Assembly: GCF_000420425.1 (NCBI RefSeq)
Contig: NZ_ATUX01000005.1
Span: 310,001-374,000 of the forward strand
Source of the DNA: Schaalia vaccimaxillae DSM 15804
Lineage (GTDB): Bacteria; Actinomycetota; Actinomycetes; Actinomycetales; Actinomycetaceae
Length of the DNA stretch: 64,000 bases
Reading direction: 5' to 3'
Shown: in pieces, positions 25,792 through 36,348 of the stretch
Layout: every line of letters begins with the position of its first letter
Numbering within the stretch: the first letter of the stretch is position 1
The notes under the pieces: model-generated
What the model was told of the DNA's origin: nothing
Databases searched by the model: none
Seen by the model: only the letters and a program-made list of their open reading frames with translations
Made by a program: the position numbers and the translations under genes

Positions 25792-26655
25792 ATGGCGAAG
25801 AACTCTACGGCCAATGACGCAGCCCGGCTCAAAGCCCAGCAGATGCGCGAAGCCCAGGCAAAAGCCGACAAGCGCGTACGTAACATCATTATCGGCGTCG
25901 TTGCCGTCATCGTCATCGCGATCGTCGCGGTGGTCGGTGTTGTTGTCAGCCAGCAGGTCGCTAAAGAGAACGCTGCTCGGTCGGCGGATTCTGCAGTTCT
26001 CGGCTCCTATAAAGACGGTGCTGGTGTCATCGTCACCGCTAATGGTGTTTCCAAAGAAGCGGACGAATCTTTGCCGACGCTCACCGAGTACTTCGACTAT
26101 TCGTGCCATGCGTGTGCAGATATTGACGGTTTCATCGGTCAAGATGTCACCGACGGTGCTCTCAACGGCGAATACAACCTCGAGATCATCCCCGTTGATA
26201 CCGTGAACATGCCCTACGCCGGCGCAGCGACCTCGGCCTCGTTGATCGTTGCGGAAAAGGATCCAAACAATTGGATCAAGTTCCACCATGCATTGCTGTC
26301 CTACTTTGCTAGCCAATTCAACTCTGGCAAGGGCAGCGTGATCCAGGATGCGGATGCGTCCTGGAAGCAGGTTAAGACTATTGCCGCCGAGCAGGGTATT
26401 GCCCAAGATCTCATTGAGACGTTCCCCGTCAACGCCGCTGATGAATACCTGGAGATCACTGGCAAAGCCTGGCGTGAGGCAAAGTATCAGAACCGTGATG
26501 CTAATGGATCCATCGGCACTCCGGAGTTTGTGCTTAACCACACCTCCAAGATCGCATTGGCTGGTAATGACGCAGCGTCCATCCTTGAATCCCTGCGTTC
26601 GGGCATGAAGCTTGAGTCTGCTGAGTCAGGCACACAGGTGTCCCAGTCGCAATGA
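25792..26655 (+). CDS. Membrane-anchored DsbA-like thioredoxin-fold protein
   Basis: 287 residues. A short basic cytoplasmic helix is followed by one TM segment (about 31-53) and an extracytoplasmic thioredoxin-fold domain with CHAC (Cys105, Cys108) after FDYS, and the cis-Pro region GSIGTPEFVLN. This matches actinobacterial DsbA-like oxidoreductases that form disulfides in exported proteins. The ATG lies 8-9 bases after GGAAGG. Transcription probably ends at the hairpin at 26674-26708. Substrates are unknown. Confidence 0.85.
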   Translation: MAKNSTANDAARLKAQQMREAQAKADKRVRNIIIGVVAVIVIAIVAVVGVVVSQQVAKENAARSADSAVLGSYKDGAGVIVTANGVSKEADESLPTLTEYFDYSCHACADIDGFIGQDVTDGALNGEYNLEIIPVDTVNMPYAGAATSASLIVAEKDPNNWIKFHHALLSYFASQFNSGKGSVIQDADASWKQVKTIAAEQGIAQDLIETFPVNAADEYLEITGKAWREAKYQNRDANGSIGTPEFVLNHTSKIALAGNDAASILESLRSGMKLESAESGTQVSQSQ

Positions 26656-26673
26656 AATTGGGCTGGTAAGTGG

Positions 26674-26708
26674 CTTGGGGGTTCGGCCGATTCGTCCGGA
26701 CCCCCAAG
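26674..26708 (+). terminator. Hairpin terminator after the DsbA-like gene
   Basis: 9-bp stem CTTGGGGGT/ACCCCCAAG (26674-26682 and 26700-26708) with a GC-rich loop that may pair further. It lies between the gene and tRNA-Thr; the T tract is poor. Confidence 0.55.
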
Positions 26709-26739
26709 TTCATGGCACACTTAGTGCGCTGAAACGCTT

Positions 26740-26815
26740 GCCGCCTTAGCTCAGTTGGTAGAGCAGCTGTCTTGTAAACAGCAGGTCATCGGTTCGAGTC
26801 CGATAGGCGGCTCCA
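26740..26815 (+). tRNA. tRNA-Thr (TGT anticodon)
   Basis: Full cloverleaf: acceptor GCCGCCT/AGGCGGC, D-arm GCTC...GAGC, anticodon stem GCTGT/ACAGC with loop CTTGTAA (anticodon TGT, reads ACA), T-arm ATCGG-TTCGAGT-CCGAT, and discriminator T followed by an encoded CCA (26813-26815). All stems are intact. Confidence 0.96.
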
Positions 26816-26826
26816 GCAAGAAACGG

Positions 26827-26863
26827 CCCCAGCATTGAGGAAACTCGATGTTGGGGTTGTTTT
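26827..26863 (+). terminator. Terminator after tRNA-Thr
   Basis: Stem CCCCAGCAT (26827-26835) pairs with ATGTTGGGG (26848-26856, one G-T pair), followed by the T-rich TTGTTTTG. Confidence 0.72.
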
Positions 26864-26930
26864 GTATGTAGACAGATCGTTAGTTTTTAGCCATTCATGT
26901 AGCCATTACTACAGCCAAAGATGTCGCTGA

Positions 26931-26970
26931 TGGGCGTCCTTCGCGGGAGTTTTGGGCGTCCTTCGGGGGA
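26931..26970 (-). repeat. 22-bp-period direct repeats, 3' side of ung
   Basis: Two near-identical 18-bp units (TGGGCGTCCTTCGCGGGA at 26931-26948, and a one-base variant at 26953-26970) spaced 22 bp apart. On the minus strand they read TCCCGCGAAGGACGCCCA and start 24 bases after the ung stop. The same unit and period recur at 37235-37295. Confidence 0.8.
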
Positions 26971-26993
26971 AAGAAAAAGAAGAGGCGAGGGCG

Positions 26994-27692
26994 CTAGAGG
27001 CGCCAGTTGACGGGGGTGGCGCCTTGAGCGGCAAGTAGGTCGTTCGCCTTCGAAAAGGGTTTCGAACCAAAGAAGCCGCGCGAGGCTGACAGGGGAGAAG
27101 GATGCACAGACTTAATGACCGGTGTGTCCCCGAGGCGAGGCTCCAAAGTCTGGGCGTCGCGCCCCCACAGGATCGCCACCATCGGCTTGGGGGAACCGTC
27201 CTCGTTCTTCCTGCGCACCAGAGCATCGATGGCGCACTCCGTCACTTCCTCCCAGCCGCGCTTGCGGTGAGAGCCGGGCGCGCCTGGGCGAACAGTGAGC
27301 ACTCGATTGAGCAGGCAGACACCCTCGCGCGACCACGCCGACAAATCTCCCGAGGAAGGGGCAGGAACCCCTAGATCGGATTCGAGCTCCTTAAAAATGT
27401 TCTGTAGGGAACGCGGCAATGCCACTCCAGGTGCCACAGAAAAACTCAATCCCATGGCGTGCCCCGGTGTTGGGTAGGGGTCTTGGCCTACGACCAAGAC
27501 CTTGACCTCGTCGAAGGGGTAGGTGAATGCCCGCAGAACATCTGTGCCCGCTGGAAGGTAGTGGTGACCGGCTTGGATCTCGGCGCGCAGCATCGCTCCA
27601 AGCTCGTGGATACGGGCTTCGACGGGAGCCAAGGCTTGGGCCCAACCTGGATCAATGAGAGCTGACAGAGGCTGCGGTTTGATTACATTCAC
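26994..27692 (-). CDS. ung: Uracil-DNA glycosylase (family 1)
   Basis: 232 residues from GTG 27692. It removes uracil from DNA in base-excision repair. The catalytic water-activating motif [17 protein letters not shown], the SLQNIFKEL segment, [11 protein letters not shown] and the C-terminal [13 protein letters not shown] loop are all present, and the length is standard. I chose the GTG because the frame upstream overlaps the divergent LytR_C gene. TAGGCT lies seven bases before it (a possible leaderless start). Confidence 0.93.
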   Translation of the reverse strand: MNVIKPQPLSALIDPGWAQALAPVEARIHELGAMLRAEIQAGHHYLPAGTDVLRAFTYPFDEVKVLVVGQDPYPTPGHAMGLSFSVAPGVALPRSLQNIFKELESDLGVPAPSSGDLSAWSREGVCLLNRVLTVRPGAPGSHRKRGWEEVTECAIDALVRRKNEDGSPKPMVAILWGRDAQTLEPRLGDTPVIKSVHPSPLSASRGFFGSKPFSKANDLLAAQGATPVNWRL

Positions 27693-27763
27693 GCCATACA
27701 GCCTAAAGCTCGGGTGGCAAAGACGCGCCCACCCGGATGTCCTTTCAATAACTGCAGTGCCGT

Positions 27764-27769
27764 TACCCT
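27764..27769 (+). promoter_or_regulatory. Predicted -10 for LytR_C gene (leaderless geometry)
   Basis: TACCCT is followed by GGGAGG and the GTG at 27776. The six bases between also resemble a Shine-Dalgarno but touch the start, so the leaderless reading is favoured. Confidence 0.4.
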
Positions 27770-27775
27770 GGGAGG

Positions 27776-28393
27776 GTGAGTGCACAGTATCCAAAGGATG
27801 AATTTGACCGCGCCGGCGAGGACATGCCCGTGGGCATGCATCGGCCGCAGCCGTCGAAATGGAAGTCCGTGTGGCCTTTCTTGGCTATCTTGGTGATCGT
27901 TCCACTGCTGGGCTGGGGAGCCAGCACGCTCCTGACGAACCGCGGCATCGTCACGCCCGAAACGGTCAATGAGCTTGCAGGACAGTCCTCCCAATCAGCA
28001 CAGCCCCAGTCCGATGCAATGTCGGCGGGCCCGCAAAGTATCCCCGTCGAACCTGAACCAGTTGTTGAGGAACCTCAGTCGGAGCCCGAAGCTGCCGAGA
28101 AAGAAAAGCCTGAAGCTGAGGAACCAACGGTTGATCAAAACCTCGCTGTCAAGGTCCTCAACGGAACGGGAATCAACGGATATGCCGCCGAGCAGGCAGG
28201 CATCCTCACGGGCGCTGGCTATTCCTCGGTGAGTGCCGCCAATGCCACCGGCTGGCAGGCCGAGGTTAGCACCGTCTATTACGAGGGTGAGGATAACCTC
28301 GCGACAGCCCAAGATGTTGCCTCGCGACTAGGCATCACGAATGTGGCGTCAACGACGGGATTGAGCGCCCCCGTCACCGTGATCTTGCGCTGA
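27776..28393 (+). CDS. LytR C-terminal domain protein, single-pass membrane
   Basis: 205 residues: a short cytoplasmic tail, one TM helix (about 34-52), a Pro/Glu-rich extracytoplasmic linker (about 75-120, with [19 protein letters not shown]), and a LytR_C domain (about 122-205, [28 protein letters not shown]). LytR_C domains are found at the C-terminus of LCP cell-wall ligases and as stand-alone membrane proteins in actinobacteria; their function is not well known. Likely a cell-envelope protein. It is divergent from ung and ends at a good terminator before groEL. Confidence 0.85.
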   Translation: MSAQYPKDEFDRAGEDMPVGMHRPQPSKWKSVWPFLAILVIVPLLGWGASTLLTNRGIVTPETVNELAGQSSQSAQPQSDAMSAGPQSIPVEPEPVVEEPQSEPEAAEKEKPEAEEPTVDQNLAVKVLNGTGINGYAAEQAGILTGAGYSSVSAANATGWQAEVSTVYYEGEDNLATAQDVASRLGITNVASTTGLSAPVTVILR

Positions 28394-28422
28394 AGGTCTT
28401 ATGCCGCTTGAAGCGGTGAGTG

Positions 28423-28455
28423 TGAGTCCCTGGCCCATGATGGGCCGGGGACTCA
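28423..28455 (+). terminator. Terminator between the LytR_C gene and groEL
   Basis: Stem TGAGTCCC-T-GGCCCA (28423-28437) pairs with TGGGCC-G-GGGACTCA (28441-28455) around a TGA loop, with one T-G pair. There is little T tract after it. Confidence 0.65.
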
Positions 28456-28495
28456 TTCGCTATCAGCGGACTATTTCAGTGTGTGGCCCGCTCGT

Positions 28496-28522
28496 CTTGC
28501 ACTCGCATGTGTCGAGTGCCAA
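28496..28522 (+). promoter_or_regulatory. CIRCE element 1 (HrcA operator), imperfect left arm
   Basis: Arms CTTGCACTC and GAGTGCCAA with a nine-base spacer match the consensus TTAGCACTC-N9-GAGTGCTAA at 15 of 18 arm positions, upstream of groEL. Presumed binding site of the HrcA heat-shock repressor. Confidence 0.75.
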
Positions 28523-28530
28523 ACTTGGCG

Positions 28531-30295
<1,765 letters not shown>

Positions 30296-30332
30296 GCCAA
30301 CACACGCAGTAGCTCATAGCTCACTGAGTGAA

Positions 30333-30367
30333 ACTGGGGCCGTTCCCGTAAGGGGAGCGGCCCCAGT
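30333..30367. terminator. Bidirectional hairpin between groEL and the WXG100 gene
   Basis: 10-bp stem ACTGGGGCCG/CGGCCCCAGT (30333-30342, 30358-30367), with an inner TTCCC/GGGGA pairing that extends it. No T run. Confidence 0.65.
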
Positions 30368-30382
30368 CGCGTACCCACTAGT

Positions 30383-30673
30383 TCAGCCGCTAAAGAGCGC
30401 CGACGACTGAGCTTCTGCTTCCGCGTACACATTGGCAGCCATGTGCATTTGAGAACTAATTGAGGTTAACGAAGCCTCAACCTGGGCTTGGGTTGCTTGC
30501 CACTGCGAGACTGTGCCGGAAAAATTCGCGTGAGCAACCCCCGTCCATGTTTCTTGCAAGGCCATGAGCTCTGCCAGCATGGCACCCACTTCTGAACGGA
30601 TCCGGTCGGCTGTGGCCGCGACCCGCGCCGCAGACAGACTGACCTGGTGTGAATCCACCGCATACATTGCCAT
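30383..30673 (-). CDS. WXG100 family protein (EsxA-like)
   Basis: A 96-residue helical-hairpin protein from the ATG at 30673. Trp43-Thr44-Gly45 sits in the turn between two amphipathic helices (about 8-40 and 48-88). No signal peptide. This is the canonical WXG100 size and layout, so a secreted substrate of a type VII (ESX-like) system is likely. No partner Esx gene or ESX machinery is adjacent, so it is an orphan here. An ATG two codons downstream (30667) is an alternative start. Convergent with groEL. Confidence 0.82.
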   Translation of the reverse strand: MAMYAVDSHQVSLSAARVAATADRIRSEVGAMLAELMALQETWTGVAHANFSGTVSQWQATQAQVEASLTSISSQMHMAANVYAEAEAQSSALFSG

Positions 30674-30832
30674 TGTCAAACTCGCTTTCGTCAAAGCGCC
30701 CCGTTTAGGCGCCGCTACTCGACGCTAAGCAAGTAGGAATAATCGCGGCTAGGTCGATGGGGAAAACGGTGGATAACCCATGCCTGACGTTGCCTGTGGA
30801 TACAAGGGGAGTAACGTCCAGGCCGCGAGGAA

Positions 30833-31807
30833 TCAGTCGCGCTCGGCAGGAATATCGAGATCGTCAATAGCTGATTCCAAAGAGGAGGTCGTTTCGTCCT
30901 CGTTGGAAGCGGCCTTGTCGTCGATTGGCTTGAGAACGGGCAACACGCCGGTGGTCGTTAAAGGATCATCGTCGTCGCTGGTGCGTGACGGTGTTGCTTT
31001 GAGCGACCGCCTCTTAATGATGATCGTGCCAGTTGAGGTCACGTCCTCATCGCTGCGCGAATCCACATCGTCCTCGTCCTCGGAATCATCATCGATGTCA
31101 CTGTCTGCAGATTCTGCGCACAGCTTCGACAGCGATTCAGTCAATCGGGTCTGTTCGACCTCGAGATTGGCGCGAGTGGCATCCTCCCACTCTTCGCCCA
31201 ATGGAGAGGAATAGATCTTTTCGCGCAACAAAAGTTTGTCAACCACCGCTTTTCGAGCTTTGAGGTAGGTGACATCATCGAGCTCGGCGAGTTCTGTGCG
31301 CAGATTTTCTCGGAACTTCTTATATTCCTGTGGCGACACGGACAACATCGCCAAATCAGCATCCATTAAAACCTGAGCATCAAAGTCAGCGCGAGGAGCT
31401 CGGTGACGCACCAGGTAGGTGATGAGTTCGTCGACGCGTTCAACAACTTCTTCACTGACCCCGAGGGCGGTCAAGCGGTTGTACGCATGGTTGACGCAGC
31501 GGGCGGTGGCAAAATCTGTATCCGTCTGATGCATCTTGACTTCCAGAGCCTTGTTGAGGAAAGCCCCGTGATACCAGGCGGCAATACGCAGAACGTCTGG
31601 ATCGTGCGCGGTATCAGCGATCTCGTCAATGTGGGCGAGAACGTTAATAAGATGGCGCAGATTGTGTACGTGGCGATCGGGTGTGCTCCAACGTGCGGCG
31701 AGGTCGAAAGCCTCGACGTCGAGCTCATCGGTCGTCGCTGTTGCGCCGATCTGCTGCATAGCGTCTACGAAAGCGCTTAGCAGCCACTGAGGTGCCTGTG
31801 CACCCAT
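30833..31807 (-). CDS. HD-like metal-dependent phosphohydrolase with acidic tail (COG4339-like)
   Basis: 324 residues from ATG 31807, preceded by CAGGAG. The first 200 residues have the pattern RHVHNLRHLINVLAHID, then LRIAAWYHGAFLN, then VLMDADLAMLSVSPQEYKKFRENLRTE, resembling predicted HD phosphohydrolases. The usual HD pair appears as HG (AWYHGAF), so catalysis may be altered. The C-terminal 110 residues are very acidic and low-complexity, probably disordered. Substrate unknown. Confidence 0.65.
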   Translation of the reverse strand: MGAQAPQWLLSAFVDAMQQIGATATTDELDVEAFDLAARWSTPDRHVHNLRHLINVLAHIDEIADTAHDPDVLRIAAWYHGAFLNKALEVKMHQTDTDFATARCVNHAYNRLTALGVSEEVVERVDELITYLVRHRAPRADFDAQVLMDADLAMLSVSPQEYKKFRENLRTELAELDDVTYLKARKAVVDKLLLREKIYSSPLGEEWEDATRANLEVEQTRLTESLSKLCAESADSDIDDDSEDEDDVDSRSDEDVTSTGTIIIKRRSLKATPSRTSDDDDPLTTTGVLPVLKPIDDKAASNEDETTSSLESAIDDLDIPAERD

Positions 31808-31883
31808 GGGCAGCTCCTGTGTCAGGTGATACCCGGTTATGCTAATCACCCACGTGGTAACTCGGCATCTCCGGTGGCACGAA

Positions 31884-33350
31884 TCACTGACCGATGGGTA
31901 GTTCGATGCGTACGGTCAACCCGCCGCCCTTCGTCCTCGTCAACTCAGCGGTGCCGTGGTGAGCCGACAGGATCCCCGAAACGATGGCTAATCCCAAGCC
32001 CGATCCACCAGTCGTCCGATTGCGAGACGTATCGGCTCGGTAGAAGCGTTCAAAGACGCGGCTACGGTCGTCATCGTCGATGCCAGGACCGTGATCCCGG
32101 AACTCGACCACGGCACGACCGGACACAGTCCCCAGAGCGATCTCAACGGGGGAACCTTCAGGCGTATAGCGAATGATGTTGCCAATGAGATTGGTGAATA
32201 CCTGCTGGATGCGGTCACGGTCAGCGCTCACCACCAGAGTCATCGGCGGTTTACGCCCCGAAAGGTCCTGCAATGCTGCGGCGCGAGTCGAATCCAAAGC
32301 CTGCAAGTCGAAGACTGCGTTATCTGCGAGCTTGACCAAATCAACGTCGGTGAACTCCAGTGGGCGCCCCTCATCCAGACGCGCCAGCGTCAAAAGGTCT
32401 TCAACAAGAGTTGCCATGCGGGTCGACTCCGATGAAATTCGCCCCATGACCTCTGAAATGCGTTCTTCGGGCACGCCGCCCATCGAATACAACTCGCAAT
32501 AGCCTGAGATCGCGGCCAAAGGGGTTCGCAATTCGTGAGAAGCATCGGACACGAAACGTCGGATCTTGTTCTCAGATTGCTGCCGGGCTTCGAAAGACTG
32601 CTCGACCTGGGTGAGCATGGCGTTCAAAGACAACGACAACGATCCCACCTCGGTGGTGGGGGAACCGGACTCGACGCGCTGGGTCAGGTCGCCTGCTGCG
32701 ATCTTGCCAGCCGTGGATTCGATACGGCGCAGGGCAGACAAGGACCGGCGCACCAGCCACTTACCGATAACGCCACCCACCAGGACGATAACCGCGGCCG
32801 TGGTCGTCATATATAGGGCTGTTGTGCGCAGAGTGTGCTGGACATCCGCCAGAGGCAGAGCGATCGTCATGACGCCAATCGGCTCGGAGGAAGTTACCGT
32901 GTAGATCGGCACGGCAACAGCTCTCCACGTCGCCCCACGTTTCGTTGACTGGACGGTCACGGGAGTTGTCATGCCCGAGGCTGTGTCGGCACTTTCGCCG
33001 ACTGTTAAGAGTTCAGGGATGAGGGGAGTGCCGGCTGCTTCGAGAGTCTCCGGGTAGTAGCTGACTTCTTCCTGAGACCCTTGGAGTTCACGGCGAATGT
33101 AATAGAGCGTAGGAATTGCCGATTCTCTTGAATCAACATGACCGTAGGATGCGGTCGTCACCGAAAAAGCAACCGAGGCTAGCTGCTGGTCCACCTGGGA
33201 TACGAGGTGGCGCTGCAAAAGACCAATCATGACGGTCCCCGACATCATCAGTCCCAAAGCTAGAAGCCCTGTAATCACGGCGACGAGCTGGGTTGATAGC
33301 GGTCGGCCATCCCAGGACCTTTGCAATCGACCGATCGGTCCCATCCCCAT
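31884..33350 (-). CDS. Two-component sensor histidine kinase
   Basis: 488 residues with two TM helices (about 23-45 and 181-200) flanking an extracytoplasmic sensor of about 135 residues, then a HAMP domain (about 201-255), HisKA with FVSDASHELRTP (phosphorylated His272), and a HATPase_c domain with N, G1 (DHGPGID), F and G2 (GGSGLGLAI) boxes. It lies 15 bases downstream of the response regulator gene, in the order RR-HK typical of OmpR/EnvZ-type pairs of actinobacteria (MprAB/TrcRS-like). The signal is unknown. Confidence 0.93.
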   Translation of the reverse strand: MGMGPIGRLQRSWDGRPLSTQLVAVITGLLALGLMMSGTVMIGLLQRHLVSQVDQQLASVAFSVTTASYGHVDSRESAIPTLYYIRRELQGSQEEVSYYPETLEAAGTPLIPELLTVGESADTASGMTTPVTVQSTKRGATWRAVAVPIYTVTSSEPIGVMTIALPLADVQHTLRTTALYMTTTAAVIVLVGGVIGKWLVRRSLSALRRIESTAGKIAAGDLTQRVESGSPTTEVGSLSLSLNAMLTQVEQSFEARQQSENKIRRFVSDASHELRTPLAAISGYCELYSMGGVPEERISEVMGRISSESTRMATLVEDLLTLARLDEGRPLEFTDVDLVKLADNAVFDLQALDSTRAAALQDLSGRKPPMTLVVSADRDRIQQVFTNLIGNIIRYTPEGSPVEIALGTVSGRAVVEFRDHGPGIDDDDRSRVFERFYRADTSRNRTTGGSGLGLAIVSGILSAHHGTAELTRTKGGGLTVRIELPIGQ

Positions 33351-33365
33351 AGGTCAGCCCCTCGA

Positions 33366-34076
33366 TCAGTCCTCGGCGCGCAGGATGTAACCAACTCCCC
33401 GCTTAGTGTGGATCAATTCGCCGCCTGCCCCCTCAACAGCGAGCTTGCGACGCAGATACGAAATATAGGATTCGACGATTGCAACTTCGCCATCCCAGTC
33501 GTACTCCCACACATGGTCCAGGATCTGTATTTTGGACACCACGCGGCCCTCGTTGAGCATGAGGTAGCGCAACAGTTTGAACTCTGTGGGACTCAGGTCA
33601 ATATCAATACCCGCCCGGGTGACTTCGTGCGCGTCCTCGTCAACGACGAGGTCTCCGACGCGCAACTTGCCGTCGTCCTCTTCAGAACCCATGGTGCGCC
33701 GCAAAATCGCGCGGATGCGTGCGACTACTTCTTCGAGGCCGAAAGGTTTGGTCACGTAGTCGTCACCGCCCACTGTCAGGCCTTGGATCTTGTCGCGCAT
33801 GTCGTCGCGAGCCGTCAGGAAAAGGACAGGCACGTTCACTCCCGCTTCGCGCAGACGCCGCGTGACGGTGAATCCGTCCATATCTGGCAGCATGACGTCC
33901 AACACGATGAGGTTGGGATGCTCATCCATGGCCAGGCGGTACGCAGAGGCACCATCCTCGGCAGACAGGACATCAAAACCGGCGAAGCGTAGGGAGGAGG
34001 CGAGCAGGTCACGGATATTGGGCTCGTCGTCGACAACAAGTAGACGGGCTTCACCGGTGTTTTCTTGCGCAAGCAT
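33366..34076 (-). CDS. OmpR-family response regulator
   Basis: 236 residues. The receiver domain (about 10-125) has the acid pocket Asp16-Asp17, phospho-acceptor Asp60 (LIVLDVMLPDMDG) and the conserved Lys in YVTKPF. The winged-helix DNA-binding domain (about 138-235) ends VESYISYLRRKL, then IHTKRGVGYIL. It is the partner of the downstream kinase and probably its transcriptional output. Targets cannot be determined from the window. Confidence 0.94.
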   Translation of the reverse strand: MLAQENTGEARLLVVDDEPNIRDLLASSLRFAGFDVLSAEDGASAYRLAMDEHPNLIVLDVMLPDMDGFTVTRRLREAGVNVPVLFLTARDDMRDKIQGLTVGGDDYVTKPFGLEEVVARIRAILRRTMGSEEDDGKLRVGDLVVDEDAHEVTRAGIDIDLSPTEFKLLRYLMLNEGRVVSKIQILDHVWEYDWDGEVAIVESYISYLRRKLAVEGAGGELIHTKRGVGYILRAED

Positions 34077-34210
34077 GACACCATCATCCCCGACTGCGCT
34101 GAATGTTTCCTGGGAGTTGTGTGGGAGACAAGTGGGACTTTTCTGCGCCTGTTGGCTAGCCCCCCCAAATGATGTGCGAACATAGACGCTAACGAGAAGA
34201 AAGCGAGATC

Positions 34211-34693
34211 ATGGCTGATCTGATGACACCCGAAGGCGTGGACTTCCACCCCGTATCCCCGGCACTGACAAAAGTCCGCATTATCGGAAACCTCATCTGG
34301 ACACTTCCACCTCTCATTGGTTTTGCCATCGCGGCCGTCCTCGTTGAACCGTTGCTGTGGATCGGCGCGGGCGTCTTCGCGCTCCTCATCCTCTGGTTGC
34401 TGTGGCTCATTCCTCGCCAGGTGCGGGCAATGGCTTTTGGGCAAGGTGCAGATGAGTTCTGTATCCGCAAGGGCGTCATGTTCCAAAGCCTGACCCTGGT
34501 TCCCTACGGACGCATTCAATACGTCGACGTGTCCCAAGGGCCCATCGCCCGAGCCTTCGGCATCGCCGAAATCAAACTCAACACCGCTTCGGTGGAAACA
34601 GCGGGCACCCTCAACGGTGTCCCCGCCGACGAGGCCGCCCGCCTGCGCGACCTTCTGGCCGAACGCGGCAGTGCAGAATTGGCGGGCCTGTGA
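34211..34693 (+). CDS. PH-domain (DUF304/YdbS-like) membrane protein
   Basis: 160 residues with two TM helices (about 30-48 and 54-72), then a bacterial PH-like domain (about 78-155, RVRKGVMFQ-type segment CIRKGVMFQSLTLVPYGRIQYVDVSQGPIARAFGIAEIKLNTAS). It is paired with the larger PH protein that overlaps its stop by four bases, as in the YdbS-YdbT pair of Bacillus, where the genes lie side by side. In B. subtilis these affect resistance to lantibiotics; here the role is unproven. Confidence 0.85.
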   Translation: MADLMTPEGVDFHPVSPALTKVRIIGNLIWTLPPLIGFAIAAVLVEPLLWIGAGVFALLILWLLWLIPRQVRAMAFGQGADEFCIRKGVMFQSLTLVPYGRIQYVDVSQGPIARAFGIAEIKLNTASVETAGTLNGVPADEAARLRDLLAERGSAELAGL

Positions 34694-36348
34694 GTACCGA
34701 AGAAAAAGGACGTCCGGTCAAGGTGCGAAAGACATCCGTCGTTGACGAGGGCGTGCCCGCCGACCAGTGGCGCAAAATCCATCCGATCTCACCGATAATT
34801 AATGCGTGGAAGGCGCTCGCGGCGCTCGCGGCCTTCGTGGTCTATCAGAACTACGAGATCTTTGCTGATCTTGCACAAACAGATTTTGCGCGCCAATTCA
34901 GCGGCGGACAGATTGCCGTGGCTCTTATTGGTTCTGCCCTTGTCTTCCTGCTCATCGCGGCCGGATACTCGTGGCTTGCTTGGCGAGCCACCTCTTTTGC
35001 TGTCACAGGCACCGCTGTGTGGTTTAGACATGGTATTTTGCAGCGATCCCAGCGCCATGCGCGCCTGGATCGAATCCAAGCCGTCGATCTCTTCCACCCG
35101 CTGCTCGGACGAATCTTTGGCCTGGGTAAGCTCAACATTGAGGTCGCGGGAGGAAACGACTCGAACCTGACTTTTGGCTACCTCAAGACTGAGGAACTGG
35201 AAGCCCTGCGCGCTGAAATTTTGGCCAGGGCAGCGGGCATCGTCCTCGACGAAAAGAGCGAAGCACCCGACGACGGCCAGGACGTGTCACACGCGGGCCT
35301 GCCAGGACATACTTCTTCTCGACCGCAGGCTCCCGTGGCTGCTGAGCGTTCCCTCTACACGATCCCCGTCGGCCGGCTTGTTGGCTCCATTGCTTTGTCA
35401 ATGGGGGTGGCGATTATGGGGCTCATCGCAGTGGGGTTGGTTGTTGGAATCGTCGTCCTAGCGTTCGTTATTGGCCCAGAGATTCTCGGTTCACTCCTAG
35501 GTTTACTGCCCATTATTTTGGGTATTGGTGGATTCATATGGAGCCGTTTTGCAGGGGAGTTCAACTTCACGGCCGCGGTTTCAGCCGACGGCATCCGGGT
35601 GCGGCGAGGCCTGCTGGAAACCCGATCACAGACCATTCCTCCGCGCCGCGTCCACGCGGTTCAAGTGACGCAGCCTTGGCTGTGGCGCCGCAAGGACTGG
35701 TATCGAGTGACCATTGTGCAAGCCGGCGTGGGGGGCAAATCGGGTGAATCATCCAATGATTCGGCGGCTGCCCTCGCCGGACACGTCCTTTTGCCTGTTG
35801 GTACGCGCGCCGAAGCCGAACTCGCCCTGTGGCTAGTCATACGTGATCTGGGAGTTCAAGATCCGCAGATATTCTTGGATGTGGCGTTTAAGGGGCGTCG
35901 GGACGGGCAGGGTTTTGTCCCGGTTCCGGTGAAGGCCCGTTGGCTTGATTGGTTCTCCTACAAGCGCCGTGCCTATGCGTTAACTGATTCCACTTTTGTT
36001 GTGCGCGACGGGTGGCTCACCCACACGACGGCTTTTGTTCCCATCGAGCGCGCCCAGTCTCTCAACCTCAACCAGGGGCCGATTGAACGCAAGCTCGGCC
36101 TGGCCAATGTTCACGTCAATATCGTGCCCGGCCAGATCCAGCACAGAGCCAACCATGTTGAGGTGGGCCAGGCCAAAACATTGTTGGAGGAACTGCGTAT
36201 CAAGTCTGGCTTGCGCCGTTCAAGCGAGCCTCCCGAAAAGTGGATGATTCGGGTTTCGCAAAAGATTGACAATCTGCCCGCTCAAGGTATTGAGGCTGAA
36301 GGCAGTCTCTTTGACGAGGACGCGGCAAGCGAGATCACTCATGAGTGA
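34690..36348 (+). CDS. Large PH-domain (YdbT-like) membrane protein
   Basis: 552 residues with four TM helices (about 37-55, 74-98, 228-258 and 265-285) and three PH-like (DUF304) segments: about 100-180 (HGILQRSQRHARLDRIQAVDLFHPLLGR...), about 285-385 and about 415-505 (FVPIERAQSLNLNQGPIERKLGLANVHVN). The start overlaps the upstream gene's stop by four bases. It forms the YdbT half of a YdbST-like pair. The DUF2520 gene overlaps its end by eight bases, which suggests one transcript running toward the pantothenate genes. Confidence 0.85.
   Translation: MSTEEKGRPVKVRKTSVVDEGVPADQWRKIHPISPIINAWKALAALAAFVVYQNYEIFADLAQTDFARQFSGGQIAVALIGSALVFLLIAAGYSWLAWRATSFAVTGTAVWFRHGILQRSQRHARLDRIQAVDLFHPLLGRIFGLGKLNIEVAGGNDSNLTFGYLKTEELEALRAEILARAAGIVLDEKSEAPDDGQDVSHAGLPGHTSSRPQAPVAAERSLYTIPVGRLVGSIALSMGVAIMGLIAVGLVVGIVVLAFVIGPEILGSLLGLLPIILGIGGFIWSRFAGEFNFTAAVSADGIRVRRGLLETRSQTIPPRRVHAVQVTQPWLWRRKDWYRVTIVQAGVGGKSGESSNDSAAALAGHVLLPVGTRAEAELALWLVIRDLGVQDPQIFLDVAFKGRRDGQGFVPVPVKARWLDWFSYKRRAYALTDSTFVVRDGWLTHTTAFVPIERAQSLNLNQGPIERKLGLANVHVNIVPGQIQHRANHVEVGQAKTLLEELRIKSGLRRSSEPPEKWMIRVSQKIDNLPAQGIEAEGSLFDEDAASEITHE

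Noticed and set aside
26816-26930. Possible phage integration site or integrase remnant beside tRNA-Thr
   Set aside because: A minus-strand stretch can be read as GCSNGYMNG-stop, but there is no integrase frame, no duplicated tRNA 3' end and no other prophage gene.
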